Counted from the stretch's first letter, positions 50,746-60,321 are shown. The stretch: DNA of 64,000 nucleotides from Bog-105 sp965277855 (GCA_965277855.1 OZ255847.1:4960001-5024000); one strand, 5' to 3'. Notes: generated by a model from the sequence alone, not told the origin. A program made the numbers and translations.

Positions 50746-50843
50746 AAACGAAATCCGCGCGACAGGAACTCCCGGCGATCTGGCGATTACGCCCAAGCGG
50801 CAGAACGCGTTATTGAGAAGGCCATCCCAAGGCTGAAACCTAG

Positions 50844-51230
50844 CTACTTTCCGTCGCAGAATAACGTTTTCTGATCGGCATTTGGCCTAGGCAGAGCGTT
50901 CGAAGCATTTTTGGTCGACGTTTTGCGACCGTTGGGGGCCGCTTGCCCTGGGCGATGCATCGCCCCGGGGTTGGGCAACCAGGCATTCGCCACCGCCAGC
51001 ACCTTGCCAATGTTGATGAGGTTGTCTGCCCGTACGCCAAGTCCGACCCAGCGCTTCATTGCCTCCGCTCCGCGATACAAACAACGCCTCAGTCCGTGCC
51101 GCCGCTTGGCCAAGCTGATACGTCCTTCGCAGCCCGCGCGCCAGCGCTGCGCTTTCTTGAACCAGCGGCTTTTTTCCATTTGCGTGCGCTCTGGACTGCG
51201 TGTACTGCGGTTCGGTATCGCTAGAGGATG
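50844..51230 (-). pseudogene. C-terminal fragment of an ISNCY-type transposase
   Basis: The frame contains QRWRAGCEGRISLAKRRHGL and RGAEAMKRWVGLGVRADNLI then NIGKVLA, the typical end of ISNCY/IS5-like transposases that read R-x-G-x-EGRIS-LKR. The N-terminal two thirds including most of the DDE core are missing. Confidence 0.7.
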
Positions 51231-51322
51231 CTCGTAAGTTCGTAGAAAGTTAGCGACTCTCAACCTGAAGGCGTGATAGTCTTCAGGAAATTTTCAGCCA
51301 AGAAAAAAGGAGAGAGTCGCTG

Positions 51323-51751
51323 ATGAAGAGACGGTATGAGATCGAGAAACAGAGAGCGGTAAACGAGTTTCGTCGGCTCGCCGCAAAAGAGAATCCGACG
51401 GTTCAGATGATGCTGCCGATGGCCGAGATTGTCGGGCTGCTGCAACTCGGTGTGGGACACCTGTTAAGGGAAGCCGGCTTGGCTTTGATGAGCCTGGTGA
51501 TGGAGGAGGAGGTGCATCATCTGGCCGGCGAACGACACGAGCAGCATGACGATCACTTTGATGACGCCTCTCACACGCCCCTCGCGATCGTGCCGAAAGA
51601 ACGCCGGGAAGCCCTCGTCCGCACTTGCCTGCATCGCCGTGTGTATGAAGAACTCGACGCCATGATCGGCCCACATCCGCCATTTCCATTTCCGGACCGG
51701 CTGCGCCAGCACCAATCGAAATCGATCGAATACGGATCAATCCGTTCGTGA
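51323..51751 (+). pseudogene. N-terminal fragment of an IS256/mutator-type transposase
   Basis: The 142-codon frame starts MKRRYEIEKQRAVNEFRRLA and contains GLALMSLVMEEEVHHLAGER, the usual opening of IS256-like transposases. The frame then ends without the DDE core. The strong AAAGGAG site suggests the intact start of an element truncated by rearrangement. Confidence 0.55.
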
Positions 51752-51759
51752 ACTTCGTG

Positions 51760-52244
51760 ATCGGGTCGACCCAATAACCGTCAATGTTGCCCGGAATCGG
51801 TTTCTTAGTACAAAAGCTCCGGTCGATGTAAATCTGCCTAATAATGCCGACCGCCCAAAATGCTTCGACCGCGGCACGTAGTCCTTTCCAGCAGCCCTTG
51901 GCGCCGCGACGTGAATCCTAGGCTTCTACCGATTTCCTCTCCTCCAAAAGTCGCTTGATGATAGTCGCCCGGCGACAATGCACAGGTCTCGCTGAAGCAT
52001 ACCGCCGCTCGCACCCGCGCAAACGTGAGTTCCCCTGGATTCGCCTCATTAGCTGGCTGGATCGCAGAATGTTTGGGTTCGCGGGAGCTGAAGGCTGGCC
52101 GCATGCACCTGGTCACTACGCCACTAGGGATCCCGGATGGATAAGCTTACCGATTATTGGCTTCAATGCGATGAACGCTGGAAGCAAGATCCGCCTTCCG
52201 AATTTCCTACGTGTGAGCAGTGGCGGCCAGCTGCTTCGCTGACG
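51760..52244. other. Stretch without a supported gene
   Basis: Only short frames of mixed composition occur on both strands. It lies between two transposase fragments and is probably remnant sequence. Confidence 0.4.
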
Positions 52245-52249
52245 AAGGC

Positions 52250-52660
52250 TTAATCTGACCTTCTCACGATGAGAGGCAGCATCCCGATGATAATAGCTGG
52301 TGTGGCACGGAACGCGGGGATGGTTGGGCACTCTGTCTTCGCCATCTGAGTCCGTTTGAGACCCGGCCGCCGCAAGTCTTCGAGCAACAGGTAAGCAATC
52401 GAAGAGAGATACAACCGCAGTTGGTTCGAACGCAAATAAGCGGCGCTGGTGCGATCGCTGAACAGGGAAACTGCTCTTTGATGCGGTTCTCCATTTCGCC
52501 GCGTGCACAGTACAGTTGCTCGTAAAGCGCCTGCGCCGGCCAGCTGAGGACATCGAGGGAAGTGACGAGAAAGCGTGGATTCTCGGCTTTCGCCACGAAG
52601 CGATGCGGGCATTGCCAGGAGTCATGCGTTCGATACGCAAACTCGGTGAATACGCCAGCT
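52250..52660 (-). pseudogene. Fragment of an IS1380-family transposase
   Basis: One frame reads KAENPRFLVTSLDVLSWPAQ and ALYEQLYCARGEMENRIKEQ. After a shift near 52465 another frame reads LFSDRTSAAYLRSNQLRLYL and SSIAYLLLEDLRR. Together these match the conserved C-terminal part of IS1380 transposases (YCARGxMENRIKEQ then RANQLRL). It is truncated and frameshifted. Confidence 0.75.
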
Positions 52661-52756
52661 GCCTGTTGGTCTCATTTTCTCTTCCATTCGTAACCGCCTC
52701 GCCTGTGGAAAAGGCCTGATCCGGGGGCGCAGAAGAGCTTTCGGGCAAGATAGGAC

Positions 52757-53400
52757 CTCATTTGGGGATGATGAGCCGTTCGCTCGAAGCAATCTCAGGG
52801 TGCCGTTGCGGAAAGGTCCGGAAATTGAAATTGTCGGTGAAAGCGGTTCCGGCTTGGAGGCGTTGACAGATATTCGCAAATGGAAGCCCAATCTGGTTTT
52901 CCTCGATGTGCAAATGCCTGAGATTGACGGACTCTACGTTCTCGAAATGTTGGTTTTCGATCTTCTGTTTTCGGGGGTATTCGTCACGGCTTACGAACAC
53001 CACGCGCTGCAAGCCTTCGAGGCCGGACCCTGGATTATCTTTTGAAACCGTTCGATGATGCGCGCTTTGATCGGACACTCAGCCGCGCTAAACGGCAAGT
53101 CCCCCGGGGCGATAATCTGCAACAGAAAACGCGGAGTTTGGGTATGAAGAGTGCGGGAAAAGTACTGTTTCTGGAAGTCTCATCTATCGATTGGATCGAA
53201 GCTGCCGATTCTATTGTTGCCTGCACGTGGGAGCAAAGACGCACCTCCTGCACCGCAGCATCTCGGAACTCGATCAAAGCTTGATCAGGCTATCTTTTGC
53301 CGGATTCGCCGTTCGACCATCATTGAACTCGAGCTTTTCTCTTCGGTCGAGGGTTCCGTGATTCTCCGCAAGCGCAGTTCACGGCCCTCGGTGGTGGGCA
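52757..53400 (+). pseudogene. Broken LytTR-type response regulator
   Basis: The receiver half reads DDEPFARSNLRVPLRKGPEI and LVFLDVQMPEIDGL with the phospho-acceptor Asp, then VTAYEHHALQAFEAG. A shift near 53035 continues LDYLLKPFDDARFDRTLSRA and GKVLFLEVSSIDWIEAADS of the LytTR DNA-binding domain; a further shift near 53235 leads to KTHLLHRSISELDQ and then FCRIRRSTIIELE. The gene lacks its first residues and has at least two frame changes. Confidence 0.75.
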
Positions 53401-53590
53401 GAATGACGTCGGCGCTGTGCAGGGTAGAAAGAAGAGCCAACGCTTTAGCCGGTGCCAGATCCGATTGCTTTCCCTTCGCTTACGATGCCCCAGTCCATAA
53501 CCCAGACCCGGCGCGCCACCCCATCTTGCGTGCCACCGTGCGCAAGATCGCTTCCATCGTGCTCACATCCGCGCGGTTACCGTTGAACAC

Positions 53591-54250
53591 TTAATAACGG
53601 AAAGGAGAGCCTTCGTTGTTGACGATCAGTGCGATTACCAGTTGTTCACAGTCTGAACGATGGTCGCGCGAATAGCCGCGCCGCATCATCGGATTGGCTT
53701 CCGCCGCGCCTTCCACGTTGGTGCTGGTCAGGTCGTAAAGCAGCACCTCGTATTGCGCCTCGAACAGTTCACCGTACTCGTGCTTAAGATGCTGCTCCAT
53801 GCGAGTCTTCTCTGGCAAGAGCTTGTCCAGACAGCGGTACAGATGAGTGTCATTCAGTTTCCTTCCGGAATCGTTAGCGGATCTTCCGTTACTATCGATG
53901 GATACGAGCGCTCTTCGATCCCCAACTCCCTTCCGGGCGCGCACAGCCGGTTGATGGCTAGCACCGCCGCCACCCGAGACCACGGAACTTCAGTGCGGTC
54001 CACAGCAAGGCGCTCCCCGAAGAAACGATCCAAGCCGAGCTGCCTCCAGAGATGTACGCCCAGATAGCAGGAGCCGAACTGGCGCGTCCGCTCCAGCCGA
54101 ACCTTGTTTATCAGAACCCTGGCTATCGAAGGATCGTCGGTGGGCAGCTCCACATCGGAAGGAAACAGCTTGAGCTGGTGGTTCTCGCCGGCTTGGTTGA
54201 AGACCTCGACTGTCTTGGAGCCAGCGCAACTGCGCCAAGCCGTTCAACTC
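53591..54250 (-). pseudogene. Fragment of an IS1634-family transposase
   Basis: Frames on the minus strand read KTVEVFNQAGENHQLKLFPS and LWRQLGLDRFFGERLAVDRT, then after a shift near 53900 KLNDTHLYRCLDKLLPEKTR and VLLYDLTSTNVEGAAEANPM followed by MRRGYSRDHRSDCEQLVIAL. The YDLTST and GYSRDHR motifs are diagnostic for IS1634. The C-terminal part is missing. Confidence 0.75.
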
Positions 54251-54769
54251 TTCCAGATAGCAACGTTCGCCGGCGCGGACCAACCGGCGTGGGCACCGTT
54301 TCCACCAGTGACCAATTACGGGTCGGAGGAGGCGCGCTTGCGCGCTGGACACCGTCCGCCGCTTAACCTGAATTCCGAAATTTAAGCTGAGCGCGGTGGC
54401 CAAGTCTCTGACAAGAATAGGGGATGGACAAAGACACTGGGGACAGCTGTGTCCCACGAGAAGCGTTCGCCTTGCTATCGGACGAACGGCTGATTTTGCG
54501 GGAAACGAGCCGGCCGGTAACGGCCCATGGCGGCGTGACCGTTTTCGTTGCGTAACTGCGCCAAGTGGCATTCGTGGAGAAAGTTCGGCAATGCATGCCG
54601 ATCAGCTGGCGATCACCGAATCAGATCGAACCGGCAGCGACGTTCACCGCGTTTTTGATCGCGGTGTTAGTGGGCGGGTGGAACGAACCAGTTCCCGGGC
54701 GGGACTTTCACCCACTGTTGACCAGCGCCTTTTAACGGCGCACGACGAACTTGGGCTAGCGTTCGCGGT
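54251..54769. other. Remnant sequence without an assignable gene
   Basis: Open frames exist on both strands. A minus-strand segment near 54390-54480 (LVRDLATALSLNFGIQVKRR) may come from an IS630-like helix-turn-helix, but the evidence is thin. Confidence 0.35.
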
Positions 54770-55012
54770 TCAAGCCCGCCCTGATCTGGCTTCGCTTGAC
54801 CAGTGATTGGAAAGGCTACCCGGCTCGTCTTCGAAGGCTAACTGAATCAACCTGATTTCGCATTCCAAAGCTTCGGCCATTAGACGGCACTGGTTACAGA
54901 CCAGCAGGTGCTCGTCCATCTCCGGCAGTTCTTGGTCGTCTAGCCGTTGTAGTACGTAGAGTTCAACCAGGTCTAAGGTCGGATGAGAATCAAAATACTG
55001 CATACACTGCAT
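54770..55012 (-). CDS. Small zinc-finger, anti-sigma-like protein
   Basis: An 80-residue protein with HxxxCxxC (DEHLLVCNQCRLMAEALECE), the core of putative zinc-finger/anti-sigma domains. A His further upstream (residue 10) could complete the site. There is no membrane segment and no sigma factor gene nearby. It marks the first gene of the chromosomal flank. The start could be codon 4. Confidence 0.6.
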   Translation of the reverse strand: MQCMQYFDSHPTLDLVELYVLQRLDDQELPEMDEHLLVCNQCRLMAEALECEIRLIQLAFEDEPGSLSNHWSSEARSGRA

Positions 55013-55104
55013 TCATCGGCGGAATGCATTCCGAACATTAGGCGCCGTCGCAAGGAAAAAATCGGCTGCTCCCCGATTGAATGTGCTGTGCTACTTTCTG
55101 ATCA

Positions 55105-55248
55105 ATGAAGCGTATTTTGGCTATTTGGATCTGCTGCATGGCTGTTGCACTGGTCCCCGCTGCCGCGTCTGCTAAGACGGGCGTCAAACCGCATCACCAT
55201 AAAGGTCATAAAGCGAAAAGAGGCAAGCGGCCTCGATCTGCGCACTAG
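55105..55248 (+). CDS. Very small exported His/Lys-rich protein
   Basis: A 47-residue frame: MKRILAIWICCMAVALVPAA followed by ASAKTGVKPHHHKGHKAKRG and a basic end. The first 22 residues are a textbook signal peptide with an Ala-x-Ala cleavage site. The mature part is almost only His, Lys, Arg and Gly, suggesting metal or nucleic-acid/polyanion binding in the periplasm. The function is unknown. There is no strong ribosome binding site. Confidence 0.6.
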   Translation: MKRILAIWICCMAVALVPAAASAKTGVKPHHHKGHKAKRGKRPRSAH

Positions 55249-55264
55249 CCCGTTTACCCAGAAG

Positions 55265-55864
55265 TTATCGAGGCGCGAAAGGTTGGCTTAAATTGTTTTC
55301 AAGGTGCTGCTTCACCCCGGGCCATTCTTGCTCAACGATGCTGAAATAGACCGTATCCCGCAAGCGGCCTCCCGCAACGATCATATGACTGCGCAGGAGG
55401 CCCTCCTCCCGAGCGCCCAGCCGCAGAATGGCTTGCCGCGATTTGCTATTCAAGGCGTCGGTCTTGAACTCGACGCGGATACAATTCAGCTTCTCGAAAG
55501 CGTAAGAAAGCATTAGATACTTCGCTTCCGTGTTTGCCTTAGTCCGCTGCCATTCGGCGGCCAGAAATGTCCATCCGATCTCGACTCGCCGGTTTGAAAG
55601 GTCGACATTTCCAAAACGCGTACTGCCGATCACGCGTCCCGTTTGCTGGTCGATCGTGGCAAAAGGCAAAGCAGTGCCTGTGTCCCGCGCACGCAAAGCA
55701 TCCTCAATGTAAACTCGAACATCGTCAGAGGTGGTCAACGGGTGCGGCACCCAGCGGTTGACATTCGGCTCGATCGCGATAGCCGCCAGCTGCTCATGAT
55801 GCTTGAGGTCCAGTGGCTCCAGTCGCACGCTCTCACCTGCCAGGACAAGCGGAACCAGAGTCAT
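55265..55864 (-). CDS. GNAT N-acetyltransferase (RimJ/RimL type)
   Basis: A 199-residue protein with GNAT fold: VRLEPLDLKHHEQLAAIAIE at the start, RVIGSTRFGNVDLSNRRVEI in the centre, EIGWTFLAAEWQRTKANTEA (acetyl-CoA loop region) and LNCIRVEFKTDALNSKSRQA. The arrangement is that of RimL-like acetyltransferases acting on amino groups of ribosomal proteins or small molecules. The substrate is unknown. The ATG at 55864 is preferred to a TTG two codons upstream. Confidence 0.85.
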   Translation of the reverse strand: MTLVPLVLAGESVRLEPLDLKHHEQLAAIAIEPNVNRWVPHPLTTSDDVRVYIEDALRARDTGTALPFATIDQQTGRVIGSTRFGNVDLSNRRVEIGWTFLAAEWQRTKANTEAKYLMLSYAFEKLNCIRVEFKTDALNSKSRQAILRLGAREEGLLRSHMIVAGGRLRDTVYFSIVEQEWPGVKQHLENNLSQPFAPR

Positions 55865-55880
55865 AGGCAATATCTTATTT

Positions 55881-55917
55881 AAAACAAAAGGCCGACCTGC
55901 TTTGCGGCAGGTCAGCC
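55881..55917 (-). terminator. Rho-independent terminator
   Basis: On the minus strand GGCTGACCTGC pairs with GCAGGTCGGCC (one wobble) and is followed by TTTTGTTTT. It stands behind the cysK operon and just before the acetyltransferase gene, isolating the two. Confidence 0.8.
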
Positions 55918-56090
55918 TCTACTGTCGTTAAGGTGAAAGCGAGTGCCTTGGGTTTGGGTGTGGTGCAGGCACTGGCGTTCGTAATGGGGATGTACCTATT
56001 AAAACGCACAACTCGCAAAATGGGTTGCTTTGTCTATAAGATTTTTCCGCCTATATGTCCTTATTATTCAGCAATAAAATTCGGCTAGAC

Positions 56091-57044
56091 CTATTCGAAC
56101 ATTCCTTCAAAAAGAGCAGAGCTTAAGTATCGCTCACTGCTGTCCGGCAGGATAACAACCATGGTTTTGCCGGCCATCTCCGGCTCTTGGGCAACACGCA
56201 CCGCCGCTGCCGCCGCCGCCCCGCAGGAAATGCCGCAGAGAATTCCTTCTTCTTTTGCCAGGCGGCGGGCCATCTCAATCGATTCCTCGTTAGTGACCTG
56301 CTCAACACGATCGACGATCGATAGATCCAAATTTTCAGGAACGAACCCAGCAGCTAGCCCTTGGATCTTGTGAGGACCCGGCTTAATCTCCTCGTGGTTC
56401 CGGGTTTGAGTAATCACCGGGCTGGTGTTCGGCTCAACCGCAATCGAGAGTAGCGGCCATTTTTTTTCGTGCTTTATATAACGCGATACGCCGGTAATGG
56501 TGCCACCAGTTCCGACTCCGGCAACCAAAACGTCGACCTGACCCTCGGTGTCTTCCCAAATCTCAGGCCCGGTGGTATCGAAATGGATTTTGGGGTTCGC
56601 TGGATTACTGAATTGCTGCGGCAGGAAGTAGCGCTCCGGGTCAGATGCCTGAATCTCTTCCGCTTTCGCGATGGCGCCCTTCATGCCCTTGGCACCCTCG
56701 GTTAGGATGAGCTTCGCACCGAGTACCTTTAGAACTTTCCTGCGCTCGAGCGACATCGTTTCCGGCATGGTCAGGGTGATCGGATACCCGCGCGCCGCCG
56801 CCACGAACGCTAGCGCGATGCCGGTATTCCCGCTGGTCGGTTCCACGATTTCTCTTCCCGGCTTTAGGACTCCTCGGTCTTCGGCCTCCCAAACCATCGC
56901 CGCGCCAATACGGCACTTCACAGAATAAGCCGGGTTTCGCCCTTCAATCTTGGCTAGCACGGTCGCTTTCGCGCCGTTCACCACGCGATTCAATTTCACC
57001 AGCGGCGTTCTGCCGATACTAAACGAATTATCTTGATAGATCAT
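56091..57044 (-). CDS. cysK: Cysteine synthase A (O-acetylserine sulfhydrylase)
   Basis: A 317-residue PLP enzyme. NPAYSVKCRIGAAM contains the PLP-binding Lys; TSGNTGIALAFVAAARG is the phosphate/substrate loop, and GVGTGGTITGVSRYIK binds the cofactor phosphate. Full-length and intact. It makes cysteine from O-acetylserine and sulfide. It follows the Rrf2-type regulator by nine bases, so the two are cotranscribed. Confidence 0.95.
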   Translation of the reverse strand: MIYQDNSFSIGRTPLVKLNRVVNGAKATVLAKIEGRNPAYSVKCRIGAAMVWEAEDRGVLKPGREIVEPTSGNTGIALAFVAAARGYPITLTMPETMSLERRKVLKVLGAKLILTEGAKGMKGAIAKAEEIQASDPERYFLPQQFSNPANPKIHFDTTGPEIWEDTEGQVDVLVAGVGTGGTITGVSRYIKHEKKWPLLSIAVEPNTSPVITQTRNHEEIKPGPHKIQGLAAGFVPENLDLSIVDRVEQVTNEESIEMARRLAKEEGILCGISCGAAAAAAVRVAQEPEMAGKTMVVILPDSSERYLSSALFEGMFE

Positions 57045-57053
57045 AAGTTCCTC

Positions 57054-57491
57054 TCAAATTTCCCAATTGGGAACGTACTCGGAGTGCTTCGCCTGCCACG
57101 TGCGGGCGATCTCGCCAAAGCTGGTCTTGTCTAAAACATCCGACATAGCCGAATCCACCCGGTGCCAGATTTCGCCGAACGGATTGTCATGACCATAACG
57201 GGCATTGGTGCGGAAATTTTCCACCGCACGCAGAACGTCCCCGACAGTAATGGCGTCTGGTGGCCTCGCCAGCAGATAGCCACCCTCCGCTCCCCGCCGG
57301 GAGTCAACGAATCCGCTCTGTTTCAGTCCCGATAGAATCAACTCCAAAAACTTTTGGGGAATTTTCTGCCGCTTCGCAATGTCCGCTATCTTGATGGGGG
57401 CCACTACAGCTCCTCTCGATAGGGCAAGGTACTGCGACGACAGATCGAAAACAGCTTTCAATGCGTATTCGCTCTTTACCGAGATGTTCAT
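57054..57491 (-). CDS. Rrf2-family regulator, CymR-like
   Basis: A 145-residue winged-helix protein (SEYALKAVFDLSSQY, IADIAKRQKIPQKFLELILS, GFVDSRRGAEGGYLL). The three Cys that bind an iron-sulfur cluster in IscR are absent, as in CymR, the cysteine metabolism repressor. Its position in front of cysK supports a sulfur-responsive function, possibly together with CysK as in Gram-positive bacteria. Divergent intergenic space (57492-57608) probably holds its promoter and that of glmM. Confidence 0.85.
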   Translation of the reverse strand: MNISVKSEYALKAVFDLSSQYLALSRGAVVAPIKIADIAKRQKIPQKFLELILSGLKQSGFVDSRRGAEGGYLLARPPDAITVGDVLRAVENFRTNARYGHDNPFGEIWHRVDSAMSDVLDKTSFGEIARTWQAKHSEYVPNWEI

Positions 57492-57608
57492 CTCTATATT
57501 TGCTGTTCCCCTCTTTAATCTTAATCTCCCTTATGCCGATAGTCGATCCGGCCATCAGATAATCCTATATCGAACCAACAGTTTCGCCCGCTAAAATAAA
57601 GGGACTGC

Positions 57609-58994
57609 ATGCCAATTGCTTCTGCCACAGTCACCAGACAACTTTTCGGGACAGATGGGATACGCGGCGTTGCCGGCGAACCTCCTTTGGATGCGCGAAC
57701 CGCGCATGCCTTGGGGGTGGCACTCGGCGATTGGGCGCAGCGAGCGTCTCAGCAGAGGAAAGACCTGCGTGATGGACCGGCCGAGGTTCTGATCGGCATG
57801 GATACTCGCGAGAGCGGACCCTGGCTGGCCGGGCAAGTCGCGGGTGGTCTAGCCCGGTCCGGCGTTCTGGCCCGTTTTGCCGGCGTAATCACCACCCCGG
57901 GTGTAGCCTACCTCACCCGGAGCGGACATTTCGTCGCAGGAGTGATGATCTCCGCCTCTCACAATCCCTATCACGATAACGGCTTGAAAGTCATCAGCCA
58001 TTCCGGATACAAACTTGCGGACCAGGTGGAAAGCGAGCTCGAGCAGTTGATGAGTGAGTGGCTCGCCACCGGCGAAGAGGCCACTCCTGCCCAGTTGCGC
58101 GCTGATCCGGCGCTCGATAATCTCTATACCGATTACCTCGCCGAGACCGTCCACGGCCAGTTTCCACTGCGCGTCGCGGTTGATTGCGCCAATGGTTCCG
58201 CTACCGAGGTCGCGCCTCGCCTTTTCACCCGGCTGGGCCTGCAAGTGGATTGGATGGGCGCTAAGCCCGATGGCAAGAACATCAATCTGGATTGCGGCTC
58301 GCTGCATTTGGCGCAGTTGCAACAACGTGTTCAGGAAACCGGTGTCGACCTCGGTATCGCCTTCGACGGAGACGCTGATCGCGCCTTGTTCGTCTCCTCC
58401 TCCGGCAAGATTGTCGATGGCGATGCGGTGCTCTTTCTGGCCGGTTCGGCCCTCAAAGACGCGGGCAAACTGCCCGGCAACGTAGTAGTCGCGACTGTCA
58501 TGTCGAATCTGGGTCTCGAGAAGGCCTTTGCGGATCACGGGATTCTCATGCTGCGAACGCCGGTCGGCGACAAGTATGTTCTCGAAGAGATGCTGAAGCG
58601 CGGCGCGGTTCTCGGCGGCGAGCAGTCGGGCCACGTCATCTTCTCCGAACATGCGACTACCGGCGACGGCATCCTGACCGCCTTGCGTGTCTTAGAGCTG
58701 GTGCGCGATAGCGGCCGGACCCTAGATGAACTCGTCGGCGTCATCCAGAATTATCCTCAGAAGCTCGTGAACATCCGCGTCAAGCACAAGCGCCCACTCG
58801 TCGAACTCGATACTGTACAAGCCGAGATTGAGTCTGCGGAACGCGAGTTTGGAGGCAGTGGCCGGGTCGTGGTTCGTTTCTCAGGTACCGAGCCTCTGGC
58901 CCGCGTCATGATCGAAGCTCAATCGCAAGAACAGGTCGATAAATGGACCGCACGTATTGCTGATGCTATCCGCACGGAATTAGGCGCAGCCTGA
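57609..58994 (+). CDS. glmM: Phosphoglucosamine mutase
   Basis: A 461-residue phosphohexomutase: FGTDGIRGVAGEPPLDARTA, the active-site Ser in MISASHNPYHDNG, the metal loop IAFDGDADRALFV, the sugar-binding GGEQSGHVIF and the phosphate-binding RFSGTEPLARVMIEA. This is the complete GlmM motif set. It converts glucosamine-6-phosphate to glucosamine-1-phosphate for cell wall synthesis. Confidence 0.95.
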   Translation: MPIASATVTRQLFGTDGIRGVAGEPPLDARTAHALGVALGDWAQRASQQRKDLRDGPAEVLIGMDTRESGPWLAGQVAGGLARSGVLARFAGVITTPGVAYLTRSGHFVAGVMISASHNPYHDNGLKVISHSGYKLADQVESELEQLMSEWLATGEEATPAQLRADPALDNLYTDYLAETVHGQFPLRVAVDCANGSATEVAPRLFTRLGLQVDWMGAKPDGKNINLDCGSLHLAQLQQRVQETGVDLGIAFDGDADRALFVSSSGKIVDGDAVLFLAGSALKDAGKLPGNVVVATVMSNLGLEKAFADHGILMLRTPVGDKYVLEEMLKRGAVLGGEQSGHVIFSEHATTGDGILTALRVLELVRDSGRTLDELVGVIQNYPQKLVNIRVKHKRPLVELDTVQAEIESAEREFGGSGRVVVRFSGTEPLARVMIEAQSQEQVDKWTARIADAIRTELGAA

Positions 58995-59043
58995 GCTGAA
59001 GCCATTAGCATCCAATAGGTCAGTAGCAGCAGCAATAAAGCGC

Positions 59044-59075
59044 TTGACTTTGTACTTGAGTACAGGGTTTAAGCT
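59044..59075 (+). promoter_or_regulatory. MerR-type promoter/operator
   Basis: TTGACT at 59044 and TTAAGC/TTTAAG near 59069 are spaced 18-19 bp, longer than normal, and enclose the dyad TGTACTTGAGTACA. Overlong spacers with an internal dyad are the hallmark of promoters activated by MerR-family proteins. It lies just before the merR-like gene, so that gene is probably autoregulated. Confidence 0.8.
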
Positions 59076-59081
59076 TGTGGC

Positions 59082-59504
59082 ATGGCTGTACTGACGCGCG
59101 GAAAACTCGCTCGCCTCACCTACCTAAATCCAGAGACAATTCGGTTCTACGAGCGGCAAGGTATTCTGCCGCCTGCAGCCCGCGCGCCAAATGGCTATCG
59201 AAGCTACTCTGCTTCCGCCGTGGACCGCATCGAATTTGTCGGACGAGCAAAGCATCTGGGCTTTTCGTTAAACCAGATCCGCGATCTTTTACAGGTGCAA
59301 GATTCCGCCGGGCCTGCTTGTCTCAGTGTTCGAACGCTGCTAACAGAGAAGCTTGGCTTGATCCGCCAAAAGCAGCAGGAACTCGAAAGACTGGCAGGCC
59401 AGATCACGTCGGCCCTTGAGCAGTGTGATCATTCCTTGAAACAAGCCGAAACACACGGGGCGGCTTGTCCGGTTTTCTGCTGCTTGCCAAACTCCCGTTC
59501 CTGA
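59082..59504 (+). CDS. MerR-family metal-responsive regulator
   Basis: A 140-residue protein with the MerR N terminus (TYLNPETIRFYERQGILPPA, RSYSASAVDRIEFVGRAKHL) and a dimerisation helix. Cys residues occur at ACLSV (about residue 82), EQC (about 114) and a C-terminal ACPVFCC, consistent with binding soft metals such as mercury. It regulates the next two genes, which resemble mercury transport parts. Confidence 0.88.
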   Translation: MAVLTRGKLARLTYLNPETIRFYERQGILPPAARAPNGYRSYSASAVDRIEFVGRAKHLGFSLNQIRDLLQVQDSAGPACLSVRTLLTEKLGLIRQKQQELERLAGQITSALEQCDHSLKQAETHGAACPVFCCLPNSRS

Positions 59505-59518
59505 CGAGATCGACAGCT

Positions 59519-59854
59519 ATGCAGATTGAAATTCTCGGTTTCGCCGGCTGTCCCAATTTTGTCCCTGCTGTGCGGCGCACCCGTGCGGCTCTCAATCGAA
59601 CTGGTGTTCACGCCGAGATCAACGAAGTCCAAATAGAAAGCAATGTGGCCGCGAACGACTCCGCATTCCTCGGTTCACCGACTGTTCGAGTCAACGGTTT
59701 GGACGTCGAGATTGCGGCTCGCAGTTCGACTCATTTTGGTTTTGGTTGTCGGACCTACGTTGTGAACGGAATCCGCTACGGCACTCCTCCACAGACATGG
59801 ATCGAAGCCGCCATCTGGGAGGCTCTTCACAACAATGCGCTTCAGGGGAGTTGA
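59519..59854 (+). CDS. Thioredoxin-fold protein of the mer-like cluster
   Basis: A 111-residue protein starting MQIEILGFAGCPNFVPAVRR, with a Cys in the active-site position of a thioredoxin/glutaredoxin fold and SPTVRVNGLDVE (cis-Pro region). It resembles small thioredoxin-like proteins found beside merR genes. It starts 15 bases after the merR-like stop and overlaps the next gene. Function in metal thiol exchange is inferred. Confidence 0.75.
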   Translation: MQIEILGFAGCPNFVPAVRRTRAALNRTGVHAEINEVQIESNVAANDSAFLGSPTVRVNGLDVEIAARSSTHFGFGCRTYVVNGIRYGTPPQTWIEAAIWEALHNNALQGS

Positions 59855-60158
59855 AAAAGTTGCGCCGGCCGCTGCTGTCGTCAGCGCACTGGCGAGCCTT
59901 GCGTGCTGTTTACCTTGGGGAATAGCAACTCTATTGGGAAGTCTCGGGATTGGAATGTCTTTAGAAAGACATCGGCCGTGGCTGGTCACGCTGGCAGTAG
60001 TCCTGCTCGCGTTAGGCATCTACAGCTTTGCTCGCACTGCCCGGAGCCGTCACTGCATACGAATGAAACCGGCGATCTTCCTGGCCTCGCTGATGGTGTT
60101 TGCCGTTGTTGCTTTTCCCGAATGGGTAGCGGGCTTCCTAGTCGAGTATCTTCGATAA
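59835..60158 (+). CDS. MerT-like membrane protein
   Basis: A 107-residue protein with three hydrophobic segments. The first contains LACCLPWGIATLLGSLGIG, with the vicinal Cys pair of the mercury transporter MerT in its first helix. A separate MerP or mercuric reductase gene is not seen nearby. The start overlaps the previous gene by 20 bases. Confidence 0.75.
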   Translation: MRFRGVEKVAPAAAVVSALASLACCLPWGIATLLGSLGIGMSLERHRPWLVTLAVVLLALGIYSFARTARSRHCIRMKPAIFLASLMVFAVVAFPEWVAGFLVEYLR

Positions 60159-60321
60159 CCGCTGAAATGCCTCCAAACGACGGGATCGCTCCCTGCTCAC
60201 GAGGAAAACTTCTGGCCGGTAGGCTGCCACCTACGCATGCTACACTTCAATCCGATCCAGCATTTCTCCCCCGCTGTCTCCTGTCAGTTTCAGGAATCCC
60301 GTTCAAGAACCCCAGGCATTC

